A stretch of DNA of 64,000 nt from Apoderus coryli (lineage: Eukaryota; Arthropoda; Insecta; Coleoptera; Attelabidae): NCBI GenBank assembly GCA_911728435.2, contig OU452213.1, positions 2,397,834 to 2,461,833 of the forward strand, in the 5' to 3' direction. A program made the translations under genes and the position numbers. Below the pieces are notes generated by a model. The model was given only the letters and a program-made list of their open reading frames with translations, did no database searches and was not told the origin of the DNA. This document shows positions 30,887 through 43,536 of the stretch, in pieces. Positions within the stretch are counted from its first letter, which is position 1; each line of letters starts with the position of its first letter.

Positions 30887-31017
30887 TTTTTTTTTATTAT
30901 TATTATTTATTTTTACTATTATTGTTTGTATTTTTTATTATTAAAAGATGTAATTCTGGCGTAAAGACCATTTTATTAAAACCCATCATCTACTGAGCCC
31001 TTGCGAACTTTCCAACT

Positions 31018-31500
31018 TACCCAGACTTCACTTTCTAAAAAGGACGTAGATAAAATTACTTATTTTACCGAAAAACTAGGAACCGGACTAAATGCAGACT
31101 CTTTCTGATAGAAAAAAGTATTTTACCGGACAAATATATTGTTCATTTTCACTTTCTAACAAGGACGTAGACAAAATGGCATTTTTTTTCTAAAAAGGAC
31201 GTAGATAAAATGTCTTATTTTGCCAAAAACTAGGACTTGGATGAAATACAGCCTTTTTCTAGTAAAAAAACGTATTTTACCGGACAAATATATTGTTCAA
31301 TTTCACTTTCTAAAAAGGACGTAGATAAAATTACTTATTTTACCGAAAAACTAGAAACTGGACTAAATGCAGACTTTTTCTGATAAAGACTGGACAAATA
31401 TATTGTGCATTTTCACTATCTAACAAGGACGTAGACAAAATGCCATTTTTTCTCTAAAAAGGACGTAGATAAAATGTTTTATTTTGCCAAAAACTAGTTC
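31018..31500. repeat. GGACGTAG satellite continuing downstream of SOAT
   Basis: Units of the same family as in SOAT intron 7 resume about 130 bp after the stop codon, with boxes AAAAAGGACGTAGATAAAAT and CAAGGACGTAGACAAAATG. The terminal coding exon therefore sits as an island inside one array or between two blocks of it. Confidence 0.9.
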
Positions 31501-31839
31501 ATGGCTCGTATGCAAGTTAAGGGATATGACCAATCAATTTGCATCACGAAAAATGGGACAGAAACTGTTCAAATGGCTTTGGCCACGAGTGTATGGCCCA
31601 GACAACTAAAGAGGAGCTAGCCTGAGGGTGTGTGGCTTGCGATAGAGAAGCAAATGATGGGACAGTGCTTTTAGCTTGATTTCCTCTTCCCAAGATTAAA
31701 AATTCCCCATTTCGAAGGCCTAGAGAGTCCTGAAGGATTCCGAAGAGACTTCAAGTAAAAAAAAAACTCCTTAAACAAATTGTCTACATCAATATATTCA
31801 ATAAAATATTAAATTACAAACAAATGTTTAATATCAAAA
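31500..31839. other. Spacer between SOAT and the DCAF15-like gene
   Basis: Short, less AT-rich stretch with several minor open frames and no recognisable domain. The text near 31500-31700 looks like a fragment of old coding or transposon sequence, but no family could be named. Confidence 0.3.
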
Positions 31840-34800
31840 CTAACTATCTGAGTCATCACTGTCACTATCACTTCCGCTGGATATCGTCCCAGCACCGGTA
31901 ACAGCAAACTGCCGCCGCCGCCAACTTCGATTCGGGACACATAACGTCACCTCGAAGTAACCCTTCGAGTCTCGCAACACAGTTTTAGATCGAGAGAGAT
32001 TCGAGTCGAGAATCAACACTGGCTCCACGTTGATCTTCGGGATCGAGGGTACATGATATTCTTCGTACTCACTGCTGCAATAAACAAACAAAAAAACATG
32101 GAAAATGCTGCAATTAACTGGATTTGTTTGAAGCCTTACCTGAGGACGATCCGTTTATGTCGATTAGGTTCGATAATATCGAATGCATCCGTTACAATGT
32201 TCCATGCGAACAAACAATGTGCCGTGAAGTTTTCCAGAACATAATTCTTTAGTGCGCCTATTTTAATAACGGCCTGACAGAGAAGGTAACCGTTTAAAGG
32301 ACAAACCTAAAAAAAATTATTTAATTGAGCAGAGTTTTGATGAACTTTCCAGGTAACTTTAAAGTTGTGAAACTCAATTTTTTTTTAAGATTAAGAAGTC
32401 ATTACTAAATTGGTGCTAGCTTCCAGTCTAAAGTTTCATCGAAAAAAGAAAGAAAAGAACAACTTTTAACCTCTGCAACTTTGGAGTTATGTAACTTCAG
32501 AAACTCTCGAGAAAATAGATCGGAATTTTGTAAAAATATCAGGAATGTCAAGTAAAGCAACTTTGAGTGAAGTTATTTAGATTCTAGTCAAGTCTCTTTG
32601 AGTTTTCCAGCTAACTTTAAAGTTGTGAAACTCATTTTTTTTTAATTGTTATTAGTAAATTGGTGCTAGCTTCCAGTCTAAAGTTTCATCGAAAAAAGAG
32701 AGAAAAGAACAACTTTTAACCTCTGCAACTCTGGAGTTATGTAACTTCAAAAACTCCCGAGAAAATAGATCGGGATTTTGTAAAAATATCAGGAATGTCA
32801 AGTAAAGCAACTTTGAGTGAAGTTATTTAGATTCTAGTCAAGTCTCTTTGAGTTTTCCAGCTAACTTTAAAGTTGTGAAACTCATTTTTTTTAAAAATTA
32901 TTATTACTAAATTGGTGCTAGCTTCCAGTCTAAAGTTTCATCGAAAAAAGAAAGAAAAGAACAACTTTTAACCTCTGCAACTTTGGAGTTATGTAACTTC
33001 AGAAACTCTCGAGAAAATAGATCGGGATTTCGTAAAAATATCAGTAATGTCAAGTAAAGTAACTTTGAGTGAAGTTATTTAAATTCTAGTCAAGTCTCCT
33101 TAAGTTTTCCAGCTAACTTTAAAGTTGTGAAACTCTTTTTTTTTTTTAAATTGTTATTACTAAATTGGTGCTCGCTTCCAGTCTAAAGTTTCATCGAAAA
33201 AAGAAAGAAAAGAACAACTTTTAACCTCTGCAACTCTGGAGTTATGTAACTTCAGAAACTCTCGAGAAAATAGATCGGGATTTCGTAAAAATATCAGGAA
33301 TGTCAAGTAAAGTAACTTTGAGTGAAGCTATTTAAATTCTAGTCAAGTCTCTTTAAGTTTTCCAGCTAACTTTAAAGTTGTGAAACTCTTTTTTTTTTTT
33401 TATTGTTATTAGTAAATTGGTGCTAGCTTCCAGTCTAAAGTTTCATCGAAAAAAGAGAGAAAAGAACAACTTTTAACCTCTGCAACTCTGGAGTTATGTA
33501 ACTTCAAAAACTCCCGAGAAAATAGATCGGGATTTTGTAAAAATATCAGGAATGTCAAGTAAAGCAACTTTGAGTGAAGTTATTTAGATTCTAGTCAAGT
33601 CTCTTTGAGTTTTCCAGCTAACTTTAAAGTTGTGAAACTCATTTTTTTTAAAAATTATTATTACTAAATTGGTGCTAGCTTCCAGTCTAAAGTTTCATCG
33701 AAAAAAGAAAGAAAAGAACAACTTTTAACCTCTGCAACTTTGGAGTTATGTAACTTCAGAAACTCTCGAGAAAATAGATCGGGATTTCGTAAAAATATCA
33801 GTAATGTCAAGTAAAGTAACTTTGAGTGAAGTTATTTAAATTCTAGTCAAGTCTCCTTAAGTTTTCCAGCTAACTTTAAAGTTGTGAAACTCTTTTTTTT
33901 TTTTAAATTGTTATTACTAAATTGGTGCTCGCTTCCAGTCTAAAGTTTCATCGAAAAAAGAAAGAAAAGAACAACTTTTAACCTCTGCAACTCTGGAGTT
34001 ATGTAACTTCAGAAACTCTCGAGAAAATAGATCGGGATTTCGTAAAAATATCAGGAATGTCAAGTAAAGTAACTTTGAGTGAAGCTATTTAAATTCTAGT
34101 CAAGTCTCTTTAAGTTTTCCAGCTAACTTTAAAGTTGTGAAACTCTTTTTTTTTTTTATTGTTATTACTAAATTGGTGCTAGCTTCCAGTCTAAAGTTTC
34201 ATCGAAAAAAGAAAGAAAAGAACAACTTTTAACCTCGGCAACTCTGGAGTTATGTAACTTCAGAAACTCTCGAGAAAATAGATCGGGATTTCGTAAAAAT
34301 ATCAGGAATGTCAAGTAAAGTAACTTTGAGTGAAGTTATTTAGATTCTAGTCAAGTCTCTTTGAGTTTTCCAGCTAACTTTAAAGTTGTGAAACTCATTT
34401 TTTTTTTAAATTGTTATTACTAAATTGGTGCTAGCTTCCAGTCTAAAGTTTCATCGAAAAAAGAGAGAAAAGAACAACTCTTAACCTCTGCAACTCTGGA
34501 GTTATGTAACTTCAGATATTCTCGAGAAAATAGATCGGGAGTTCGTAAAAATATCAGGAATGTCAAGTAAAGTAACTTTGAGTGAAGTTATTTAAATTCT
34601 AGTCAAGTCTCTTTGAGTTTTCCAGCTAACTTTAAAGTTGTGGAACTCATTTTTTTAAAAGATTGTCATTACTAAATTAGTGCTAGCTTCGAGTCTAAAG
34701 TTTCATCAAAGCAAGTTCGTGAACAGAACAACTTTTACCCTCTGCAACTCTGGAGTTATGTAACTTCAGATATTCTCGAGAAAATAGATCGGGATTTCGT

Positions 34801-37800
34801 AAAAATACCAGGAATGTCAAGTAAAGTAACTTTGAGTGAAGTTATTTAAATTCTAGTCAAGTCTCTTTGAGTTTTCCGGCTAACTTTAAAGTTGAGAAAC
34901 TCAATTTTTTTAAAGATTGTCATTACTAAATTAGTGCTAGCTTCGAGTCTAAAGTTTCATCAAAGCAAGTTCGTGAACAGGTCAACTTTTACCCTCTGCA
35001 ACTCTGGAGTTATATAACTGCAGATATTCTCGAGAAAATAGATCGGGATTTTGTAAAAATATCAGGAATGTCAAGTCGACAATTTCTACAGTTTCATCGA
35101 GGCAAGTTCGTGAAAAGAACAACTTTTATCCTCTGCAACTCTGGAGTTATGTAACTCCAGATATTCTCGAGAAAATAGATTGGAATTTTGTGAAAATATC
35201 AGGAATGCCAAGGAGAGTAACTTTGAGTGAAGTTATTTAAATTCTTGTCAAGTCCATCTCTGAGTTTTTCAGTTAACTTTAGAGTTGTGCTTTGATAGAG
35301 ACTTTGAGGTTATGAAATATGCAATGGAGCATGCTTAGACGAAACTTTAAAGAGTTGTATCTGCGAAAGTTGTCAGGATACTGACGTGAATATTGATCGT
35401 AACTTTGTCAAAGTTTAATGGAACTTCCAGCTGACTTTAAAGTCGAGAAACTTAAGATTGTAATTGCTAAACTGGTGCTAGCTTTGAGTAGATGAAGTAC
35501 CGACACTTACATGGATAACTTTAATATCATAATCGCCGCAATGCAAGAACTCCAGCTGATGTTCGGCGCACAAGTTTTGTGCCCGTTTTTGTATGAAAAA
35601 ATCACAATCAAACGATCTTTGAGTGGCTAACAGCTGCATTTCTGTCACATAATCCGCCTTAAAATCCGGCACAATATCAAATTGTTGTTCAGTGAGTCCT
35701 TGAACGAGCAGCGGAATCTCTATTGGAATGTTGAAGTCGTCTACAAATTGATAATTAAGTAAAACTTCAAAATGAGGAATCATCTCGACTATTTACCTCT
35801 GCTCTGCCCTGATACCAACGAACTGTTTTCAAAATCCCCGTTTGTATATCGTCGGACTACTCTTTTAATCCATTTGGGTCGATCGATGACCGTTTGAGGA
35901 TCCACAATTAACAATCCACCGTTGTTACTACTAATGTGTTGTTGCGTCAATAATAACCGACTGGAATCACCGGTGATTACCTGATTGGAACTGCTACTAG
36001 TGCTGGGAAAATAACTACTCGAAGTGCGCATGACCAACCTGCTATCAGAATCCGAACAGTCGCTGTCGAGACTCGGTGAGTACACATAAAACTTCCGCGC
36101 ATTCTCACGTGGCGAGATTGGAGATTTCGAATGATGCGGGGAGTTCCGTGGGGAATTCCGCAAAGTCAACGACGTATAGATGTTCCGCAAATTGCTACAC
36201 GGCGAAAATTGACCGCAACGCGAATTGGGGCTTTGCATGGGCGATCGCAACCCCGCCGAGGATTTCGGGCTGAGAAACAACGAATTGAAGTCGGGTGAGG
36301 ACCGAATGCAACGGTTAATGAAGCGGCGTTCCCGCCGCAATGAATTGAAGGGCACAATGTTCTCGCTGTTGTCCTCTGAGAACTCGTACTTTTTTTCCGC
36401 GAGTCGTTTTTTGCGGAACAAAGAGATTTTCTCGTATTTTTCATTCTCTTCGATGAATTCGTATGCTTTTTCGGCGATTTTCTTGTCGATTTTACTCTTT
36501 TCCGCAGCGGTGTTATTGAGGTTTGTTGTGCTGGTTGTATTACTCGGACTGCCTAGAAAATTTTAGTTTTTATTTATAAAAAATCCAGGGCTGTATTTAA
36601 AAAAAACGAAGTTGATGATGGTTTTCCAAAAACGAAACGTCGTAGTGAAAATTTGTAAACGCTATCTTATTCTCCTCAAAAAGTAACAATAAGAAAGTGC
36701 TTTTCATTTTTTTATACCCGGAAAAATAATGTCAGAAATAAATAAAAACCAAAATCGCCAAAAGTCGTTTTTTTAAAAATTCTCGAAAACGGCTAAAGAT
36801 AGTTTACTTTTGAAAACACTATTTAAAAGGTGTTAAAATTGTACAACTTTGCTCTATTTTTTAATTGAAAATGTCTTGAAATTTAACTATAAAAAATCCA
36901 GGGCTGTATTTAAAAAACGAAGTTGATGATGGTTTTCCAAAAACAAAACGTCGTAGCGAAAATTTGTAAACGCTATCTTATTCTCCTCAAAAAATAACAA
37001 TAAGAAAGTGCTTTTAATTTTTTTGTATCTGGAAAAATAATGTCAGAAATAAATAAAAACCAAAATCGCCAAAGGCGTTTTTTCAAAAATTCGCGAAAAC
37101 GGCTAAAGTTAGTTTAATTTTGAAAACACCATTTGAAAGGTGTTTAAATTGTACAACTTTCCTCTATTTTTTAATTGAAAATGTCTTGAAATTTAACTAT
37201 AAAAAATCCAGGGCTGTTTTTAAAAAACGAAGTTGATGATGGTTTCCAACAAAAACGAAACGTCGTAGTGAAAATTTGTAAACGCTATCTTATTCTCCTC
37301 AAAAAGTAACAATAAGAAAGTGCTTTTCATTTTTTTGTATCTGTAAAAACAATTTCAGAAATAAATAAAAACCAAAATCGCCAAAAGTCGTTTTTTCAAA
37401 AATTCGCGAAAATGGCTAAAGTTAGTTTAATTTTGAAAACACCACTTGAAAGGTGTTTAAATTGTACAACTTTCCTCTATTTTTTAATTGAAAATGTCTT
37501 GAAATTTAACTATAAAAAATCCAGGGCTGTTTTTAAAAAACGAAGTTGATGATGGTTTCCAACAAAAACGAAACGTCGTAGTGAAAATTTGTAAACGCTA
37601 TCTTATTCTCCTCAAAAAGTAACAATAAGAAAGTGCTTTTCATTTTTTTGTATCTGTAAAAACAATTTCAGAAATAAATAAAAACGAAAATCGCAAAAAA
37701 TGGTTTTTTCAAAAATTCTCGAAAACGGCTAGAGTTAGTTTACTTTTGAAAAGTTGTACCATTTAAACACGTTTTAAATGGTACAACTTTTCTCTATTTT

Positions 37801-39888
37801 TGAATTGCAAATGTCATGAAATTTAACTATATAAAAGCCAGGGCTGTATTTAAAAAACGAAGTTGATGATGGTTTTTCGAAAACGAAACGTCGTAGTGAA
37901 AATTGGTAAACGCTATCTTACTCTCCTCAAAAAGTAACAATGACAAAGTGCTTTTAATTTTTTTATATCTGTAAAAATAAAGTCAGAAATAAATAAAAAC
38001 TAAAATCGCAAAAAACTGTTTTTTCAAAAATTCTCGAAAACGCCTAAACCCAGTTTACTTTTGAAAACACCATTTAAAAGGTGTTTAAATTGTACAACTT
38101 TTTCCTAATTTAATCGACATTGTAACTCCTATCGTTTCCGAGATTCCAATGCTATCCCATTCTTATCTTGGATACAGTGTATAACAAAACGTTTGGGTAG
38201 GTTTGGTAGCACCGTACGTTATCGTGGCATGATATATTTGGCTGACAAATCATCGTTATCCTACTACGATAAAATAATCACGTCACGATATCGTTCTTGG
38301 CAACTTCCAGAACCATTTTTATGGAGAACACAATAAGTAACACATCACTCTGTTAGAGAGAGGCGGTACGAGCCCTAAATGCACTCACAGACAGAGCTAA
38401 ACTCACCTTGAATCGCATACGACGCACTAATCCCATTAGTACTACCAACACTGGCCTTTTGAGTGGCTGTCGTCGGTACCGAAAACACATAATCCCTATT
38501 ATTATTATTAGCACTGCTACTACTAACAATTGCCGCCCGTTTCACCCTTGTATCAAACACATTCTGCACGATAGCATTATGATAACTCTTCCCGGTAACA
38601 TTCAACGGTTCACAACTGATATTCAACTCGTGAAACGGTTTCGAAGCATCACTCGACTCCAAATCATACTCGTTGAAATCTTCTAGAATCGCATCTACGA
38701 CACTACCGAATTGCTCACTTATACTTTCAGACACCTCACTCAAATTATCACTAAACAAACTGCTACTATTGTTGAGTTGAACCACTGTCCCTGAGGTTGA
38801 TGCTTGTTTCATGAGGTTGGTTGAGGATGCTTCCTCTATCGATGATGAGGTAGATGATTGGTTGTTGTGTGTTGGATCCAGCGTTGTTACGTTGAGGATG
38901 TGAATGTGATGGCCGACATTAATGACTAGAAAATCGGGATAACACATCGCTGTAGTTGGATCTAGTGGAGGTGATGAGGCAGGTGATTGAGTGGTGATTG
39001 GGAACATGTAGTGGAGGATGAAGCCGTGTTTCGTGCACCATCCCTGTGAGATGGCATCTGCAACAGAAAATTATACTTACAGGGGTAAATTACTGATAAA
39101 TCAAATCAGGCTTACCGTTTTTTGGTTGTGGTAGAATATGGCAATGTCTGCAATTGCTAGGCGGACAGGGTAACGTTAAAATGGTGATGTATTGGATCTC
39201 CGAACAACCAGAACTGATGCCGGAACAGACTAGTTTGTGTACATCGTTGGGGTACTGCATAAACGTAACATCCAGCGACATTGTGGTATCGGTTGCATGT
39301 TTGAATATCCTGTGTTTCGACATCAGTTTCAAACTGCTCCCAGGCACAAAACGCCAGATGTACAAGTCGTACTCGTACGCAATTCCGACGAATTGCTGCT
39401 GTAATATCGTCTCGTCGACGAATTTTTCTATGTAACTAAGAATATACCGGCCGCAACGTGTGAATCCCATGTACACATGCTGCCTGAAAAGCCACTAAAT
39501 ATAAAATAACTAGTAGTAACTACAAAATTAGTACTTACAGAAAGTCCCTATCCTTAATCAGGGAACTTAACGGATATTTACATTTCCTATGTACATTACT
39601 AAAAGCTTTTTCAGTCACAGCTTTCGAGTGTTTGGTAAATCTTCCATAAATCTTGAAATAATAAAATAATTATTTGAGGTTATGTATAACAACAAACTTC
39701 CTTACCTGGCGATTATGAAGGTTTATTGCGAGATTTGTGGTACGGTTTTGAGGCACATTAGTTTCTTTTTGGGGTAGAGTGAATCTTTTACGTAATTCGT
39801 CATCACAACACAAGGAATAATGAGATGATAAAGAATAATCTGAGAATTCGCCATCGGAATTTTCTTCTTCCGACGACATCGACGCCAT
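31840..39888 (-). CDS. DCAF15: DCAF15-like substrate receptor of the CUL4-DDB1 ubiquitin ligase
   Basis: Eight minus-strand exons, 39888-39706, 39651-39539, 39483-39116, 39057-38407, 36552-35797, 35740-35511, 32306-32140 and 32074-31840, join in frame to 900 residues. Support for DCAF15 is the N-terminal MGFTRCGRYILSY block, the YEYDLYIWRF segment and the Cys-rich CPPSNCRHC followed by CTKHGFILHY (about residues 200-240). The C-terminal FLHCGDYDIKVIHVCPLNG block also matches. DCAF15 recruits proteins to CUL4-DDB1-RBX1 for ubiquitination. Exons 4 and 5 are long and encode Ser/Asn-rich, probably disordered sequence, which explains a length about 300 residues above human DCAF15. The C-terminus is an acidic Ser-Asp tail (SGSDSDSDDSDS) that would suit casein kinase 2. 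Introns 4 and 6 are filled with two unrelated satellites. Confidence 0.82.
32340..35460. repeat. 252 bp satellite in DCAF15 intron 6
   Basis: About eleven to twelve units carry AGCTAACTTTAAAGTTGTG and TTGGTGCTAGCTTCCAGTC. The period is about 251-253 bp; units drift toward the high-coordinate end, where CAAAGCAAGTTCGTGAACAG variants appear. A three-unit block starting near 32645 recurs at an offset of 757 bp (near 33402) with the same private variants, including CTCGCTTCC and AAAACTCCCGAG. No MITE ends are visible in the monomer. Confidence 0.94.
36580..38090. repeat. About 312 bp satellite in DCAF15 intron 4
   Basis: ATCCAGGGCTGT begins units near 36585, 36896, 37207 and 37521; a diverged fifth is near 37838. 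Shared blocks are GAAGTTGATGATGG, GAAACGTCGTAG and CGCTATCTTATTCTCC. The 5th unit has an inserted inverted bit, GTACCATTTAAACACGTTTTAAATGGTAC, at about 37757-37785. It ends about 300 bp before exon 4. Confidence 0.9.
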
Positions 39889-41128
39889 ATTTGTTTTTAA
39901 AAGTTTTTAATATTAGGATAAAGGTTTCGATATATTTTAATCGATCTAATGCTACTGATGTATCGAAAAATCATCGATAGATTGTTGAATTGGTTTAATA
40001 ATGCAACAGCAAACTGTTACACTAAAATGTTGTGTACGATGGAGTCTAGAATTGTTTTTTTCTATAATGTAATTTATTAGGAAAGTTAAGTGAGATATAC
40101 AATTAAAACAAAGGGTATCATTGACATCAACTTACAGTCAATTTCCATTTCACAACAATTAGATGGAAACCCGTAATATATTCAAAATATCAGATCTCAT
40201 CCAGTATATGAATATCTAGTTTCGATATATCATGATTTAATATATCGATATAAATTTCGGTCCACTATATTGTCTAGCTACAGCTACTCTAGGGTAATGT
40301 GTGGTTGCCACTACTGCAAAATTATTTCATAATTTTTAACATACAATTAACCGTTAAGGGGAGTTTAGAACATAAACCTTTAAAAATAAATAGCTATTAC
40401 AGTACGGGATTCACTGTGACACGAAGACTTATGATTTTTATATTACGGAAGGACATTATATACGATGGTGTGGCAACATTGCACGAGGTTTATCCACGTT
40501 TTCTAGACTCATCACACATTGCTGCCAGACTTACCGTTTTCACACTGTGTCTACTGTTCTACCGTAAACTTGCAAACTGAGGAAGTTAAAAAATGAAATC
40601 GATAAACAAAGAATCAACAAATTTATATAGGTAGTAAGTATACTATTATTGTTGTATTCTTCTTGTATTTATTTTTATTTATATTATATTAATGAAAACT
40701 TTTTTTTTTTGAATAAACTGTGATTTTTTTGAATATTTACAATGTTGTAAATTTTATTATTGGTAATAAGTATATAACTGTATGCAAATATTAAACAATT
40801 TAGAGCTAACTTTATATTAATACAAGTATAACATCCCTTGATGGTGAAATTTTGACGTCATACCGTTCAGCCCTAAATCTACTGTTTTTTATACATCGCT
40901 TTTCCAATTTTACATCTGGCAGCACTGTCTTCACATTTCATGCATAACTGTCATTGCGTGATTGATATTATTATGTCATATGTGACAGTTACTGTACACA
41001 CGCACTGTTATTGAAAATATTTAGTTTAGTTTGTATATCGTAACAGAAAATTCAATATTAAAATATATTAACATTTAATTATTAATCCATAAATGTACAA
41101 GAATTACGAGTAGAAAAATTACTGCAAT
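39889..41128. promoter_or_regulatory. Divergent promoter region between DCAF15-like gene and RNF139
   Basis: Head-to-head start codons are 1.24 kb apart. The region contains repeated ATCGATA-like motifs at about 39937-39980 and 40190-40260. An open frame at 40299-40580 has no domain. No promoter motif is assigned with confidence. Confidence 0.4.
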
Positions 41129-43174
41129 GTGTGTAAAATGTCGTTACGTACAAAGGTGTTAAATGCTGTAGAAGTGCTCCAACGTGTGCCACCGTTATTT
41201 GTTATTGATGAAATATTAAAATTCGGTTTAGGACTGACGGAATATCATGACTTGCCATCGTCAGATGATGATTTTACAAATTTTAATCAAGATAGTACAA
41301 GTTCTCAACAATATAGTAATGAATCTACAACAAAATTCTATCAGGATGCTATGGTGTACAAATATGTAGTGTTTTCATTGGCACGGCTCCTAATATGTGT
41401 ACTAGGTTAGTATTTATTATAAAATAATTTTGTGCCTATACGCGTTAACTTTTTGTAAATTTCAGGATGCGTCTCATCTATTTGCATGTTTGTGCTGAAC
41501 ACTAAACAACTTATGGTAGTCTACATGTACCTGATGTCTATCGGTCTAGTCTTTATTTCCTACTGGACCAACGTCAACACTGTTAAAAGTGTCCTAAACG
41601 TCTACGATCAACTGCAGAACTCAGAACCAACAAGTCAAGAATACCCAAACCACACGCTTCTGTTACTCCCAACTACAATCCAGGTACTCTTACGTGAATT
41701 TAATGCAACAACTTTAATAAATCAGGATTGGTTATGGAAACTAGTTCAAAATTATGTCCTGCAAAGCTTAATAGCGTTTATTTTTATAAATATGCATTTA
41801 GGACCACGGTATCGCCTTTCGCAGAAGATGTTAGCGTTATCGTTCCTTTTACCTTCACTAGTAGCACTCTTCCCGTTCTCGAGAACTGTTTTAACGTATA
41901 TGCCGGTAATATCAGTTCTACTCCCGTTAGCTCTAGTTAAGTTCGTGTTATGGTCGTCGCTGGTATTAGTTATTCACAATATTCATTCAGGTTATTTACA
42001 GGCGAAGAATTTTATATCGAATTTCGGTATTTCCGCGTTGGTAGAAAACGAGTGGTCACGCCTAAACGTCCCTGAGGTATTGCGCACATTTTGGCTGCTA
42101 CGCTTATTGGAACACACAAAGATATTCTTCGCATCCGGTTATTGGGATTTGGTTGACGATACCTCGTCACCGTATTTTAGATTAGTGAAATATTTGTTAG
42201 TAACCGGTTGTGATACCTTAACAGCAGTATTAGGTATCACAAGTATCGTTTCCTACATTTGTAACTACATCGGGAAGTTTTTCCAGTGGATCTTATTAAC
42301 AGAAGATGAAAATGATAAAAACTTCGGTACAGTTTCCGCGATTGTCTTCTACATATTGGCGTTACAGACCGGGTTAACCGGTCTGGAACCCGAGGTACGT
42401 TTCGTGAGATTGTGCAGGAATTTTTGTTTATTATTCACGGCGCTTCTCCACTTCACGCATAACGTAGTCAATCCGTTACTGATGAGTCTTAGTGCATCAC
42501 ATAACCCTTCGATCCGGCGACATATCCATGCTCTGATCGTTTGCGCAGTTCTCGTAGCCTTACCTTTAGCTTTGATGTACGTTTTGTGGCGGTCACAGGA
42601 GACCTCGACATGGCTTCTAGCGGTAACAGCCTTTAGTATTGAGGTCATAGTTAAGGTTTTTGTTTCCTTGGCGATTTATTCGTTGTTCTTGCTTGATGCG
42701 CGACGCGAGACTTTCTGGGAAAAGCTGGATGACTACATTTATTACACCCGAGCGTTCGGTAATAGCGTCGAGTTTTGTTTCGGGATTTTTCTCTTCTTCA
42801 ACGGGGCGTGGATTCTGCTGTTCGAAAGCGGAAGTGCTATTCGTGCTGTAATGATGTGTATCCACGCTTATTTTAATATTTGGTGTGACGCTAAGGCTGG
42901 TTGGTCCGTTTTTATGAAGCGTCGTACTGCCGTGAATAAAATTGAGAGTTTACCGGAAGCAGACAAAGAGAAGTTGCGACTTTTAGATGACGTTTGCGCG
43001 ATTTGTTATCAGGAGATGCTCAGTGCGAAAATCACTAAGTGTAAACACTTTTTCCATGGAGTTTGCTTGAGGAAATGGTTGTACGTGCAGGATCGTTGTC
43101 CGTTGTGTCATCAAATTCTTCATAGCGTTGATAATGAGGAGGAGGTCGTTGATAATGATGTTGATAACAGGTGA
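41129..43174 (+). CDS. RNF139: TRC8/RNF139 multi-spanning RING-H2 E3 ubiquitin ligase
   Basis: Two exons, 41129-41405 and 41466-43174, encode 661 residues, very close to human RNF139 (664). The protein is an ER membrane ubiquitin ligase; in mammals it acts in ER-associated degradation and sterol-regulated turnover. Many hydrophobic helices fill residues about 80-520. A conserved block follows, with DDYIYYTRAFGNSVEF, FESGSAIRAVMMC and RRTAVNKIESLPEAD. The RING-H2 at about 603-640 has all eight ligands: Cys603, Cys606, Cys618, His620, His623, Cys626, Cys637 and Cys640. The acidic tail follows. Met1 and Met4 are both possible starts. The large second exon is unusual for this window and the gene is free of repeats. 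AATAAA occurs near 43311. Confidence 0.95.
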
Positions 43175-43536
43175 TGAATAAACTTTGGATTATTGGTTTG
43201 GTTCAAATGTGATTTTAGGTTTAAATTAATTGTTTTTTTTTTGACTGTCGAAACTGTGTGGTTTAGAATTTAATAATAATTCCTTGACTAGGCAGTGTTT
43301 ATTGTAATATAATAAATAAATTATACTGTAACGAATTGTTGTTGTATGTTTTCATCGTATTTTCAATGATCCTTACCTTTTAGTTCCTAGTTAAACTTAT
43401 CAGAAGGATAAATCTGACAGTTAACGTCAAAAATGATATTTAGAGTACACCCTGTATATTGCTTTGTCAAAAAAAAAATGCTGCTAGAAACAATAAATAT
43501 TTATTTGCTCATCATAAATAGATACGAACAATTATT
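43175..43536. other. Convergent 3' ends of RNF139 and F-box gene
   Basis: A 362 bp gap with the RNF139 polyadenylation signal (AATAAA near 43311) and an isolated ACACCCTGTATA half-end near 43447. No further gene. Confidence 0.5.

Noticed and set aside
35789..36566. Overlapping plus- and minus-strand open frames across DCAF15 exon 5
   Set aside because: Only the minus-strand frame 35797-36552 continues correctly into both neighbouring exons; the others are shadows of it.
40299..40580. 93-codon open frame before RNF139
   Set aside because: No recognisable domain and it sits in a divergent promoter region. A small gene cannot be excluded, but nothing supports one.
42349..42865. Minus-strand open frames inside RNF139 exon 2
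   Set aside because: They are antisense shadows of the conserved RNF139 coding frame.
27135..43174. SOAT and RNF139 as a functional sterol gene cluster
   Set aside because: They share an organelle and pathway, but a large unrelated gene lies between them and nothing in the sequence shows co-regulation. Chance proximity is simpler.
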